Assembly (NCBI GenBank): GCA_944386325.1
Contig: CALXAP010000002.1
Coordinates: 1 to 63,029 of the forward strand
Source: an uncultured Clostridia bacterium
GTDB lineage: Bacteria; Bacillota; Clostridia; TANB77; CAG-508
Length of the DNA: 63,029 bases
Direction of reading: 5' to 3'
The first letter of the stretch is position 1, and every line of letters starts with the position of its first letter. Both the position numbers and the translations under genes were made by a program. Positions 9,101 to 18,700 of the stretch are shown here, piece after piece. The notes under the pieces are model-generated. The model worked only from the letters and a program-made list of their open reading frames with translations, did not search any database and was not told where the DNA came from.

Positions 9101-10335
9101 ACCATCATCTCATTTCTTTGTTTTTGATTACATCTATTCCAAATTATTTCTGCCACTTCAGATGGATTAGAACCTAATTCTTCTTCCTTCTTACAATCAG
9201 AATAATATTTTCCAATCATGCAATAAGAACAATTATAACAATAACTTGTTGAACGTGCATAAACCCACCATGAGTTTACCATATATATTGGCAATCCCTT
9301 TAATATTTCACTTGTTGGATATGCAACATTTTTATCTCCAACCTCTCTTACTCCTTTACCATATACTAATTTTTTAGTTAAAAGTCTCAACATACTTGTA
9401 TCTCCTAAAGAAATCCCTCTTTCCACATTTTCTAATTCTATTGAATTTCTTTTTAATTTGTAACATGATGTACAACATGATTCACATTCTGTTCTTTTTA
9501 ATGGATTTACCTTACATACTTCACCAGTATCATATGTATTTATATGAGCACTATACCCCAACATATTTATTAATTCTAAGTCTTCTTCAGTTGGTTTAAA
9601 TATCTCACTATCTTTTTTATCAAAACATGTACTTTTTAATAAGCAATTATAACACTTTGCAAGTTGTGGACTAGCTTGATATGGATTATATGAATATTCT
9701 TCTCCTAATGCATATGCAACACCACAAGATGTCCTTTCAAATAATTTTATATTATACTTTTCTTTAAATTCATTTAATAATTTTCTCACATCTGTTGGTA
9801 TTATTTTCACTCTAAAGGACCATTTTTCTTTTTCTTCTTCTGAAATACCACTATTTAATAATATTTCATCATTTCCTCTAAGTCCTGAAACTACCATTAT
9901 ATCTATACCACTTTCTGATACAGATTTAAATATATTCTCTATGCATTCTCTTGATGTATTATATGGTGGTATGAAAGGTCTTACATATGCTAGAGCAGGT
10001 ATATTATATTTTTTACAATTTTTCAATCCATTATATCTATTATTTGATGTACATTCATATGGTTTTCCCTTAATCACTTTATTTGGTAATCCACTTATAG
10101 ATACCAAAACAATTAATTTTAAATATTTAGCATATTTTTGTAATCTAATAGCTTGTTCTTCAGTTATTTCAGATTTTGTAATAATAGCCACTATTCCCTT
10201 ATGTCCTGTACTTTTTAAAGAATCTAATTTTTCAAATGTATTTTCCTCTTGCAATGGAAAAAACGGATCCCCATATAAATTGTTAACACTTACAGGTACA
10301 TTTTTAAAATATTCTAAAAATTTTTCTTTTTTCAT
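9097..10335 (-). CDS. Radical-SAM-like barrel protein without the usual cluster motif, cysteine-rich C-terminus
   Basis: A 412-residue protein. The N-terminal half looks like a radical SAM barrel from its second strand onward (VNNLYGDPFFPLQEEN, IVAIITKSEITEE, LIVLVSISGLPNKV, ALAYVRPFIPPYN), but no CX3CX2C precedes it. The C-terminal half has several cysteine clusters: CYNCLLKSTC, CESCCTSC, CYNCSYC and YYSDC, which could hold iron-sulphur clusters or zinc. It is coupled to the downstream canonical radical SAM gene by a four-base overlap and lies 6 bases after a PLP-enzyme gene. The fold is inferred by eye; it may be the partner subunit of the downstream enzyme. Confidence 0.55.
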   Translation of the reverse strand: MKKEKFLEYFKNVPVSVNNLYGDPFFPLQEENTFEKLDSLKSTGHKGIVAIITKSEITEEQAIRLQKYAKYLKLIVLVSISGLPNKVIKGKPYECTSNNRYNGLKNCKKYNIPALAYVRPFIPPYNTSRECIENIFKSVSESGIDIMVVSGLRGNDEILLNSGISEEEKEKWSFRVKIIPTDVRKLLNEFKEKYNIKLFERTSCGVAYALGEEYSYNPYQASPQLAKCYNCLLKSTCFDKKDSEIFKPTEEDLELINMLGYSAHINTYDTGEVCKVNPLKRTECESCCTSCYKLKRNSIELENVERGISLGDTSMLRLLTKKLVYGKGVREVGDKNVAYPTSEILKGLPIYMVNSWWVYARSTSYCYNCSYCMIGKYYSDCKKEEELGSNPSEVAEIIWNRCNQKQRNEMMV

Positions 10336-10341
10336 AATTAA

Positions 10342-11673
10342 CTATCTCCTAACTTTTATTGTATATTCATTATCATCAACCATCTTATTTATAGCAATTA
10401 ATTTTTGTTCTAAATATTTTATATCTTCTACATTATTAATTAAGCCTGCTGAAAATCTTATTAAAGAATATTCTGGTGACAATCTATCTCCATCTCTTCC
10501 TATGTATCTATTTCCACCTAAATTTTTCAAACTTGTTATTTCTATTTGATTATTATTTTTATCTACTATAGGGTTACTAGAAATAATTCCTAACTTTTCT
10601 ATAAGCCTATATGCACAAAAAGCTCCCTCTCTGCAAAATATATTTTTATTATAATTACCTATTGTTTCATTTAATAACCTAACCGTTTCTTTATTACTTA
10701 TTTTTGTATTTGATATTATTAATGTTGGTGTTCTTTTTACTCCTTTCACTTTTCTTCCGAAATATACTCTATAGCCGGCATTTTCGAGATTATCACATAT
10801 ATCATCTATTGCATCTACTAATTTGTTTGTATGTTCTTCTAGTTTTTTCTCTCCTATCTTTGTATATAAAATTTCATGTGTTTTTGCTAATGTTACACAT
10901 CCAACACCATTTGGTGTTCCACTTTCATGCATATAAGGTACATCCTTATATACAATTCCCTGTTTCCCTACATATATAACATTACCTCCTCCAGTAACTG
11001 CTTGTCTATCTGTTCTAAATAATTCTTTCTTTCCTGCTAATACTCCTGAACCAAAAGGAGCATACATTTTATGACCACAATATACCATTACATCACAATC
11101 TTTTAATGATGGTCTAAAATGTGGGGCATATTGCGAAGCATCTAAGAAAAATACAACACCATATTTTTTACAAATTTTATACACTTCTTTAACATCTGTA
11201 ACTAACCCTGTTATATTACTTGCTGCAGTTAATGCAACTAATTCTATTTGTCTATCATTCTTTAATTTTTCCTCTAATTCATTTAAATCTACTTGAAAAT
11301 TTTTTGTTTTTAACTCTACCACTTCACAAGATTTTTCCCAAGGTAAACGATTACTTGAATGCTCTATATCTGAAATTAATACTTTTTTATAATTTGACAT
11401 CAATACAAATTTATTAATTCCATCTGTTGTATTAGAAGTAAAAATAACTGCATCTTCATTTTTATCTCCATCTATATAATCTAATATTTTATCTCTTGAA
11501 TTTTCATATGCCTTTGTAGATTTTTGACTATTATATCCACTCCCTCTATGAACTGAGCCATAACTCTTTAGGAATTCATCAGCTTCTTCTTTCACTTCCA
11601 ATAGAGCTAATGTACTTGCTCCATTATCTAAATAAATATTTTCTTCTTTATTTTCTCCAAAAAATTTTTCCAT
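10342..11673 (-). CDS. Class V aminotransferase / cysteine-desulfurase-like PLP enzyme
   Basis: A 443-residue fold-type I PLP enzyme. It shows the cysteine-desulfurase-like N-terminus IYLDNGASTLALLEV, the PLP-binding segment TTDGINKF, an aspartate in VFFLDASQYAPH, and the Schiff-base lysine in CGHKMYAPFGSG. A FCREGAFCAY stretch sits where the family often has a conserved cysteine. The start at 11673 follows GGAGG; the longer frame to 11721 includes the ribosome site. It is the first gene of a cluster with two radical-SAM-type proteins, so it may supply sulphur or remodel an amino acid. It could be a desulfurase, a lyase or an epimerase. Confidence 0.7.
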   Translation of the reverse strand: MEKFFGENKEENIYLDNGASTLALLEVKEEADEFLKSYGSVHRGSGYNSQKSTKAYENSRDKILDYIDGDKNEDAVIFTSNTTDGINKFVLMSNYKKVLISDIEHSSNRLPWEKSCEVVELKTKNFQVDLNELEEKLKNDRQIELVALTAASNITGLVTDVKEVYKICKKYGVVFFLDASQYAPHFRPSLKDCDVMVYCGHKMYAPFGSGVLAGKKELFRTDRQAVTGGGNVIYVGKQGIVYKDVPYMHESGTPNGVGCVTLAKTHEILYTKIGEKKLEEHTNKLVDAIDDICDNLENAGYRVYFGRKVKGVKRTPTLIISNTKISNKETVRLLNETIGNYNKNIFCREGAFCAYRLIEKLGIISSNPIVDKNNNQIEITSLKNLGGNRYIGRDGDRLSPEYSLIRFSAGLINNVEDIKYLEQKLIAINKMVDDNEYTIKVRR

Positions 11674-11977
11674 AAAAACCTCCATATAAAAACTTTCAAA
11701 CCTCAATTCAATCAAATTCATACTCTAATAATAATGATATCATTTATAAAATATATGGTAAAATTACTTTTTCTTATATAAGTTATAATTTTTTAATATA
11801 ATACTTTTTTTTTACATTTTTTTATGCTATATTATATAGTACATTTTTACGAATACATTAATATACTATTAATATACTTACATGGTAAAATTTATATATT
11901 TAATATGTTTGATATTTGTAGTATAATATTATTGTATATATTTTTGCTGGTTGTAAATTACCAGAATGGAGGTTTTA
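11674..11977. promoter_or_regulatory. Divergent intergenic region between the PLP operon and the MecA-like gene
   Basis: This 304-bp stretch holds no convincing ORF. It is extremely AT-rich and should carry outward promoters for both neighbours. A TATAAT at 11922-11927 is a good -10 candidate for the rightward gene. GGAGG sites close to each start are clear (upstream of 11673 and 11978). No operator palindrome was recognised. Confidence 0.5.
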
Positions 11978-12613
11978 ATGAAAATAGAGAAACTTAATGA
12001 AGATAAAATAAGAATAACACTAGATATAAATGATTTAAAAGAAAAAAATATAGATTTTCATTCTTTTATGTCTAACTCCATATCAACTCAATCTATTTTT
12101 GTAGATATGTTAAAAAAAGCCGAAAAAGAAGTAGGATTTATTACAAAAAATTATAAAACAATGATTGAAGCATTTGCTACATCAGATGGTAATTTTATAC
12201 TAACTATAACTCGTATTCATCCTGAAATAATCGATAAAGATTTGCAGAAAAAAAAGAAAATGAAAATAAAAAGAAAAAGTATTAATTTAAATAATGATTT
12301 AATTATTTTTAAATTTAATAACTTTGATGAATATTGTGAATTTTGTTTATCACTAACAGATAACTATTTAAATCAATATAAATCTATTATAAGAACAAGT
12401 TCACTTTATAGTTACAATTCTAAATATTATTTAATGTTAAATAATATTTCTCAATCAAATATTTCTATTATTAAATTTTACTCATACATATCAGAATTTG
12501 CCGAACTTATTCATATGCCAAGTTTAATGCGTACTAAATTATTAGAGTATGGTACTTCAGTTATGAAAAAAAATGCTATAAATAATTGTATTAAACATTT
12601 CCAAAAAAAATGA
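11978..12613 (+). CDS. MecA-like adaptor protein
   Basis: A 211-residue protein resembling MecA, the adaptor that delivers substrates to ClpC. The N-terminus MKIEKLNEDKIRITLD followed by LKEKNIDFHSFM is the typical MecA opening, and the rest has the low-complexity lysine linker (DLQKKKKMKIKRKS) before a C-terminal domain with EYCEFCLSL and IISEFAELIHMP-like segments. The start is placed at the ATG at 11978 after GGAGG; an ATG at 11966 overlaps that site. Its stop lies directly before a terminator hairpin. The partner Clp ATPase is not in the window. Confidence 0.72.
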   Translation: MKIEKLNEDKIRITLDINDLKEKNIDFHSFMSNSISTQSIFVDMLKKAEKEVGFITKNYKTMIEAFATSDGNFILTITRIHPEIIDKDLQKKKKMKIKRKSINLNNDLIIFKFNNFDEYCEFCLSLTDNYLNQYKSIIRTSSLYSYNSKYYLMLNNISQSNISIIKFYSYISEFAELIHMPSLMRTKLLEYGTSVMKKNAINNCIKHFQKK

Positions 12614-12639
12614 TGCTATTGAAAAAGCATCATTTTTTA
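12610..12639 (+). terminator. Rho-independent terminator of the MecA-like gene
   Basis: ATGATGCT and AGCATCAT pair around a short loop and are followed by TTTTTT. The stem begins at the stop codon of the gene. Confidence 0.8.
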
Positions 12640-12717
12640 TATGAAAGATTTTTACATTAATGAAAAAAGAGAATATATAAATCTTTGATTTTATTATATC
12701 CTCTTTATTTTTCTTTC

Positions 12718-13737
12718 TTATTTATATAAATAATTTTGTGGGTTTCTAGCTACTCCATTTACTCTAATTTCTAAGTGTAAGTGATTACCTGTTGAATTAC
12801 CTGTTGAGCCAACTTTTGCTACAACTGCACCTTGTGATACATAATCTCCTTTTGTTACATTTATAGTACTACAATGTCCATAATATGTTTGTATACCATT
12901 TCCATGTGATATTACAACTAAATTACCTAATGAACCTTTTCTTCCTGCAAATATAACTGTACCAGATGCTGCTGCTTTGATAGGTGTTCCTTTTGGTGCT
13001 GCTATATCAAGACCTGTATGAGCTCCACTTCTAATTGAACTTCTAGAACCAAATTTAGAAGATATTTTTCCTGAAATAGGTTTTATTAAATCTATTCCTA
13101 AAGGAGATTTTGTATTTGACATATTCCAGTCTGTTTTAAAAGTTTCATTTACTACAATTTTCTTTGCAGTTTCTGTATTCTTTTTAATTTGAGGTTCTTT
13201 ATATAGTTTAGCTACTGCACTATCTATTGTTTGGAATTCTTCTAATTCTGTTTCATATTTTTCAATATATGTTATAGTGTCTTGATTATCGCTACATTTT
13301 TCTTTTAATTGTTTTATTATTTCTTCCGCATCTTCAATAGAACTTACATATACTTTTTCCTCTGCATTATCCATTATCGCATAATATCTATAATAGTCTA
13401 TTCCTTGTTCTATGACTTTTTGAAAAATTTCGTCATCATTTGTTGTTATCCCTTTTTTTAATAAACACAATTGATAATCTGGTAGATTTTCAATTTCTAT
13501 AAAAGCTAAATTATTTTCTCCACCGCTATTCATGTATTCATTAATCTTCTTTTGTAACTTGCTCTTATCTTCACAATATCCTATAAATTCCCCATTTAAT
13601 GTAACACTATAAATTGGTTTATATGCAAATGACACTGTTCCAACTATTACAAGAGCAGCTATAATTATTAGGGATATAAGCTTTACAGAGGTTCTAAACT
13701 TAATAAAAATATTTCTCAACGTACTAATTTCAAACAC
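12718..13737 (-). CDS. M23 family peptidase, membrane-anchored
   Basis: A 339-residue LytM-type zinc endopeptidase expected to cut peptidoglycan outside the membrane. One membrane segment lies near residues 18-40 (LISLIIIAALVIVGTVSFAY). A mixed helical region follows, and the peptidase domain occupies the last 125 residues with the zinc motifs GAHTGLD (HxxxD) and NHLHLE (HxH), plus the usual PKGTPIKAAASGTV and GNGIQTYYGHCS stretches. The start appears to be GTG 13737 directly after AAAGGA, but the spacing is short, so the exact start is uncertain. The C-terminal LHLEIRVNG ending is typical. A role in growth, division or sporulation cannot be separated here. Confidence 0.88.
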   Translation of the reverse strand: MFEISTLRNIFIKFRTSVKLISLIIIAALVIVGTVSFAYKPIYSVTLNGEFIGYCEDKSKLQKKINEYMNSGGENNLAFIEIENLPDYQLCLLKKGITTNDDEIFQKVIEQGIDYYRYYAIMDNAEEKVYVSSIEDAEEIIKQLKEKCSDNQDTITYIEKYETELEEFQTIDSAVAKLYKEPQIKKNTETAKKIVVNETFKTDWNMSNTKSPLGIDLIKPISGKISSKFGSRSSIRSGAHTGLDIAAPKGTPIKAAASGTVIFAGRKGSLGNLVVISHGNGIQTYYGHCSTINVTKGDYVSQGAVVAKVGSTGNSTGNHLHLEIRVNGVARNPQNYLYK

Positions 13738-13947
13738 ATCCTTTTTCCTATATCTTGTGTATATTCTATATTAAGATCTTTTTATTTACAATAGTTATTT
13801 ATATTTAAATATTCTATTTTCTTTATATAATTTTATTTTATCTTACTTTTTCTCTAAATTAATTCGTTTTACTTTAATTTTCTATTTTTAAGCTATTAAT
13901 GAAAAGGAGCAAATTACTATTTCCCTAAGTAATTTACTCTTTTTCAT

Positions 13948-14193
13948 TTACGCATTCAAATCTGCTTTTACTTTACCTATCTCCTGTGGATTAGCAGGTT
14001 GTGCAGGTTTATAATATTCTTTGCTTTCAGCAACTTTAAAAAGTTCATATTGAAAAGATTCACAATTATTTCTCATTTGCTGAACTGTTTGTCTTAATTG
14101 CATATTTTCAGTTTCATTTATTACTCCTTGATACGTAACTAATTCATTTTTTATAGATTCCAAAGCATCATTAACCATATATTTTTCTTCCAT
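13948..14193 (-). CDS. CotF-like spore coat protein
   Basis: An 81-residue helical protein with MVNDALESIKNELVTYQG and QLRQTVQQMRNNCESFQY, matching the small CotF/ferritin-like coat family of clostridia. The C-terminal tail has YYKPAQPANPQEIGKV. It follows a second small coat gene by 17 bases, and a hairpin (about 13900-13946) that ends both transcripts lies after it. Expression in the mother cell during sporulation is inferred from family membership only. Confidence 0.65.
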   Translation of the reverse strand: MEEKYMVNDALESIKNELVTYQGVINETENMQLRQTVQQMRNNCESFQYELFKVAESKEYYKPAQPANPQEIGKVKADLNA

Positions 14194-14210
14194 AATAAAT
14201 TATACCTCCA

Positions 14211-14396
14211 TTAATTTAAAAAAGTTAATAATTTTTGTTTACCATTTAAAGCATCTTGTGCAGATTTAGTAAACATTTGCTTAATTTGTGGATCAACACA
14301 TTGATTTGCATATGCAGTATATTTTTGATAAGCAGTATCATGTGCTCCTATCAAATGTCTCAAGTTTTGTAATTCAATTTGATTCAAATTTGCCAT
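14211..14396 (-). CDS. Small CotF-like spore coat protein
   Basis: A 61-residue protein, MANLNQIELQNLRHLIGAHD onward, with a helical hairpin and the CotF-like segment YANQCVDPQIKQMFTKSA. The ATG at 14396 is preferred because AAAGGA lies nine bases upstream; upstream in-frame ATGs overlap or precede that site. It is the first gene of a two-gene coat unit. Confidence 0.65.
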   Translation of the reverse strand: MANLNQIELQNLRHLIGAHDTAYQKYTAYANQCVDPQIKQMFTKSAQDALNGKQKLLTFLN

Positions 14397-14530
14397 TTTT
14401 ACCATTCCTTTCATAAATCAATAATTATATATTTTCCATTTTTTATAATTTTATACAATAAATTTAACTGCAACCTTCGGTTGCAATTAATAATGAATGG
14501 TGAATGATGAATAATTTATTTTGTAGAGTA

Positions 14531-14742
14531 AGTAGGAAAATTAATGTATTAATATTGAATAAATTTTGAATGTGATTGGAGATGTTTTTAGAATTTGTTA
14601 TATAATTTAATGAGGAATGTTCATGGGCAAAATCTTTGATTTTGAGCCTGAATGAAAGAGGCGCATTAAATTATTTTACAAATTCTTAAATATCGTATTG
14701 AGCCGAAAAATTTATGAAATATAATACATTAATTTTTCTACT
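14531..14742. repeat. Complete foldback (MITE-like) element
   Basis: AGTAGGAAAATTAATGTATT at the left end pairs with 14723-14742 at the right end with one mismatch. Inner segments also pair: GAATTTGTTATATAATTTAA with its near-complement at 14664-14684, and CAAAATC/GATTTTG around 14629-14645 at the centre. The whole 212 bp is therefore one imperfect palindrome. Half copies lie at 43-112 (right) and 24841-24967 (left). No ORF is present. The rest of the 14415-14896 gap holds a second hairpin at 14770-14847. Confidence 0.75.
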
Positions 14743-14769
14743 GGATAATAGTAGAGGAGTATAAGAAGT

Positions 14770-14847
14770 ATATATATAATAATTTAGAAGTCAAAGGCAT
14801 TTAGGAAGACCCCAGCTATCATTTTGACGATAAATTATTATATATAT
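14770..14847. other. Long hairpin with perfect 17-bp stem
   Basis: TATATATAATAATTTA at 14771-14786 is the exact reverse complement of 14831-14846, and the flanking pair extends it to 17 bp. The 44-base loop contains a second pairing, TCAAA with TTTGA. It lies between the HipA-like fragments and the foldback element. It may end transcription of the fragments or be a structured RNA. Confidence 0.45.
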
Positions 14848-14896
14848 CCTTTTTGTACGGTTTATTTTTGATGTGAATTTTATTTTAAACGATATT

Positions 14897-15244
14897 TCAT
14901 TCTACAAATTCATAATTATCTGTTGGTAATTTTGCTCCACTTCTTTTTAATAATTCAAATGAATCATATTCCGTCATTCCATAAGTTTCCAAGATTTTTT
15001 CAATATCAGGTCGCGTAGGTTCAGGTAATCTAGCTGCAAATGTAGCAAATAATTTTGGATTATTATATAATGCATTAATTTGAGGAAATGCAATTAATGG
15101 TTTAAACCCTTTTTTTTGTGCCTCTTTTACATTTTCTAAAATATATTTAAAATAAAAAGTTTCATTTTCTTTATATAAAATTGCAACTTTATACTTATTT
15201 CCATTAACATCTGTCCAGATCAAATAAACTAAATCTTTTTTCAT
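14897..15244 (-). CDS. HipA N-terminal-subdomain-like protein (HipS-like)
   Basis: A 115-residue protein whose second half (LFATFAARLPEPTRPDIEKI, then YDSFELLKRSGAKLPTD) resembles the N-terminal subdomain of HipA kinases, which is encoded separately as HipS in HipBST systems. The start at 15244 follows GAGGTG, which overlaps the stop of the upstream fragment. The neighbouring gene looks like the C-terminal end of a HipA-like kinase, giving the order kinase piece then N-domain, the reverse of HipA. No HipB-type regulator is adjacent. The assignment is by motif only. Confidence 0.45.
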   Translation of the reverse strand: MKKDLVYLIWTDVNGNKYKVAILYKENETFYFKYILENVKEAQKKGFKPLIAFPQINALYNNPKLFATFAARLPEPTRPDIEKILETYGMTEYDSFELLKRSGAKLPTDNYEFVE

Positions 15245-15251
15245 TTTACTT

Positions 15252-15644
15252 TTACACCTCATCTTTCAATTCATAAATTTCTATCATCCTATTTCTACGT
15301 TCTAAAATATACATTTTTAACAATTTTTTCATATCTTTAATTATTATATTATCATCAAATTGATTTAATATTTTATCAATATTTCTTTCATTAATATTAT
15401 GTTTAATTTTTTTAATATATTGTACTGTTAATTCATAATCATTATCTTTTAATTTTTTTAATAAATCAAATTGTCTAATTGGTCTTTCATTCTCCCAACC
15501 AATTGCAGATTTTGATTTTGTGTTTACTAATGCTTCAAATTTCATTTTATCTTTAAAAAAAATACTTAAATCACCATTATCTTCATATGCACATAATGAT
15601 GAACCATTATCATATAAAGGACACAGAGAATAATTAATAATCAT
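15252..15644 (-). pseudogene. C-terminal remnant of a HipA-like kinase
   Basis: A 130-residue frame. The opening LCPLYDNGSSLCAY and the tail MKKLLKMYILERRNRMIEIY resemble the end of the Firmicutes HipA-like kinase fold. A complete kinase would be about 300 residues; the ATP-binding and catalytic parts are missing. A stop (TAA) lies in the same frame a short distance upstream, and no strong ribosome site is present. I therefore read it as a truncated remnant, though a small independent protein cannot be excluded. Confidence 0.45.
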
Positions 15645-15746
15645 ATTTCTTCGCTTTATATAACATATTTTATTATTAAATTATAAGTTATAATTAAGAT
15701 ACTAATATTTTATATTTTTTATAAATAATAGTCAATTTTCATCTTC

Positions 15747-15786
15747 AAAAAAATCTCAGGTTTATGCTAAACCTGAGATTTTTTTA
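15747..15786. terminator. Bidirectional terminator between the giant gene and the HipA fragment
   Basis: ATCTCAGGTTTA and TAAACCTGAGAT form a strong stem with a three-base loop, flanked by A-runs on the left and T-runs on the right. It lies 6 bases past the stop of the giant surface-protein gene. Confidence 0.85.
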
Positions 15787-15792
15787 TTTACT

Positions 15793-18700
15793 TTATTTTT
15801 GTACTTCCTTTCTAATTACCACATTTTTTCCATCTAATTTTACCATTCTTACTGGTTGATTTCTTTCTTTTCTATATAGCTCATACTCATAGCACAATAT
15901 TAAGCTTCCTGCTGATGCTATAAATCCTAATACTATTATTAGTATTGATATTTCTTTTCCTGTTGCTACTGTTACTATTACTGTTGCTTCTGCTTCGTTA
16001 TCCACTGCATTTTCTTCTTCAAATCCTGCTGGATTTTCTATATTAGTTAGTAATGCTACATTCTTCTTTTCTCCAAAGTTTGTCTCACTTGCTTTCCATT
16101 TTAACACTACCTCTATGTCTTTACTCTCTCCTGCTTTTAACTCTACTGCATACTTCATTGTTCCATCTGCATTTATTACCCATTCCTTTGGATTATTACT
16201 TGATACTTCAAATCCTTCTGGTATCTTTTCTATTACTTCTCCTTTTCCGTCTATTTCTCCTGTGTTTCTTACTGTTATTACATATTTTATTTCCACTGGT
16301 GTTGTTGTTATTTCTTTTCTATGTATTTCTACTTTACTTAAGCTTCCATTATTTACTTCTCTTTCTTCTCCTTTTATTGTTATTGTCTTAACCTTCTTGC
16401 TGATTTCCATATTAAAGCTCATCTTATCATAATAGTATATTACTGTTTCATCATTTTGACTTAATATTCCTTCTCTATTTACTGGTAATATATTTTCTAC
16501 TATTTTGTAATATGGTATTTCTTTTTCTTCTGTTTTATATTCTTCTCCTACATATCCTTTTATTTCATATCCATATGTCTTTTCTTCTCCGCTATCATCA
16601 GTATATCTTATTTCTTCTTTTGTTTCTCTATCTACATATTTTACTATTACTTTTCCACTTGGAATTTTCTCATAATAATATGTTACTACAATCTCTTCTT
16701 CTGTCATTGTTCCTTCTTTATTTGTTGGCTCTGGCTCTGCTTTTTGGTAATTTTCTATTACTTTTCTTTCTGTCTTATATTCATCTCCAACATATCCTTT
16801 AATTACTTCATCTTCTACTAGTTTTTCTCCTGTTTCTTTATCTATGTACTCTACTCTAACTCCTCCTGCTTCTATATGTCTATATACATATATTATTACT
16901 ATGTCATCTTCTGTCATTACTCCACTTTCTTGTCCTATTACATCTACTAGTTCATATCCTTCTATTTCTTCTGCTTTTGTTTCATACTCTTCACTTACAT
17001 ATCCTTCTACTACTTTTTCCTCTAATATGTCTTTACCTTTTTCATCTTCATATTTTATGATTACTTTTGCTGGTGTTTTTTCATAGTAGTATATTACTTC
17101 TATTATTCCTTCTTTATATTTTCCTTTTGTATTTTCTGTATCTCCTACTAATGTGTAATTCTCTATATCTTTTGCAAGTGTTACATATTCTTCTCCTACT
17201 CTTCCTGTCATTTCTTCCACAGTTTCTATCTCTTTTCCGCTTTCTTTTTCCACATATTTTACTACTACTGTTCCTTCTACTTCCACTTGTGTATTTTCTT
17301 CTGTTTCTACTGTATTTTTCTCTTCTGTTTCATATAATTCTACTGTTCCTTTTACTTTGTTTGTTACCATACTTTCTGTTACATCTAAATCTTTATATAC
17401 TAGTACTATATTTTTCGTTACATCTACTTTATATGCTTCTCCCATTGTATCTGTGTTTATATGTCCTAACTCTTCTTTCCATGTTATTGTCTGTAACTCT
17501 TCATTATATACACCACCATCTAAATTAGACTTTTCTTCATCTATCTTATATGGCAATTCATCTACTATTGTTACTAAAGCTTCTCCTATGTACTCATCTA
17601 TTTGTGCCTCATAATGTATTGTATATGGTACTTCTTGATTTGATGCTGTTATTACTGCTTGTGTTTCTTTTGTTATATCGCTATCTAATGCTGTTTCTTT
17701 TAGTTCATATCTATTTGTTACTATTATGTTTTCTTCTCCATTTATCTCTGGTTCTTCATAGTATTCTAAGTCTCCTGCATTTTTCTCTTCTTCTATTATG
17801 CTATATTCTATTTCATATCCATATTCATCATATTTTGCTAAATCTCTATATGTATGCTCCCATCCATTTTTGCTATTTAGCTCTACTTGTGTATTTTCTA
17901 CTATTTCTCCATCTGCTGTTAATTCTACTAGCACGCTATTTGGTCTTTTTCCTTTTATATCATTATTATCTTCCCAGATTTTTTCTACTTTTTTATCCAC
18001 TTTATATTCTTGTTTTACTGTTGCTGTTTCTTCTTTTTCATCTGTCTTTACCTCTTCTCCTCCTTTTTCTGGATAATTTTCTGGATAATATAATTTTATT
18101 TCTCCTCTTACTTCATTTACTAAATCTTCTGTTACATCTTGATTTACATATACTAGTTTTATTGTTTTATCAAAATTATATGTGTATCCTCCATTTGTAA
18201 ATGTATCTACATCTACTTCTTCTTCCCATGTTATTGTATTGTTTTTGCTATCATATTTTCCTCCTGCTAGGTCAGAAGATCTCTCGTCTATTTGTGCTGG
18301 TAAATTATCTGTTACTATTATTGTTGCTTTTCCTATGTAGTCATTTATCTGTGTATTGTATTTTATTTTGTATGCTACTTTGTCTTTTTCATTTGTTAAT
18401 ACTGGTATGCCATCTATTACTTTATTTGCTGTTGCTGTTTTTTCTATAGTACTTGTTATACTACTTTCTTTTAATTTGTAATAGTATGTTACTTCTATAT
18501 CTTCATATGTCATTTTGCCTTGGTATTTTTCTGGTGTTTCATTTATACATTCATAGTTTTGTGGTACACTGCTTGATTTTGTTGTTGTATATGACTCTCC
18601 TACTATTCCTTCTTTTTCTTCATCTGCTACCAATTTTTCTTCTGTGTACTCGTCTGTTTCTTCATCATAAATATAATGATGTACTATTACTCTTGCTGGT

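Noticed and set aside
9941..10549. 202-codon rightward ORF opposite the radical SAM-like and PLP genes
   Set aside because: It spans the gap between two real genes, lacks a ribosome site, and is of shadow composition.
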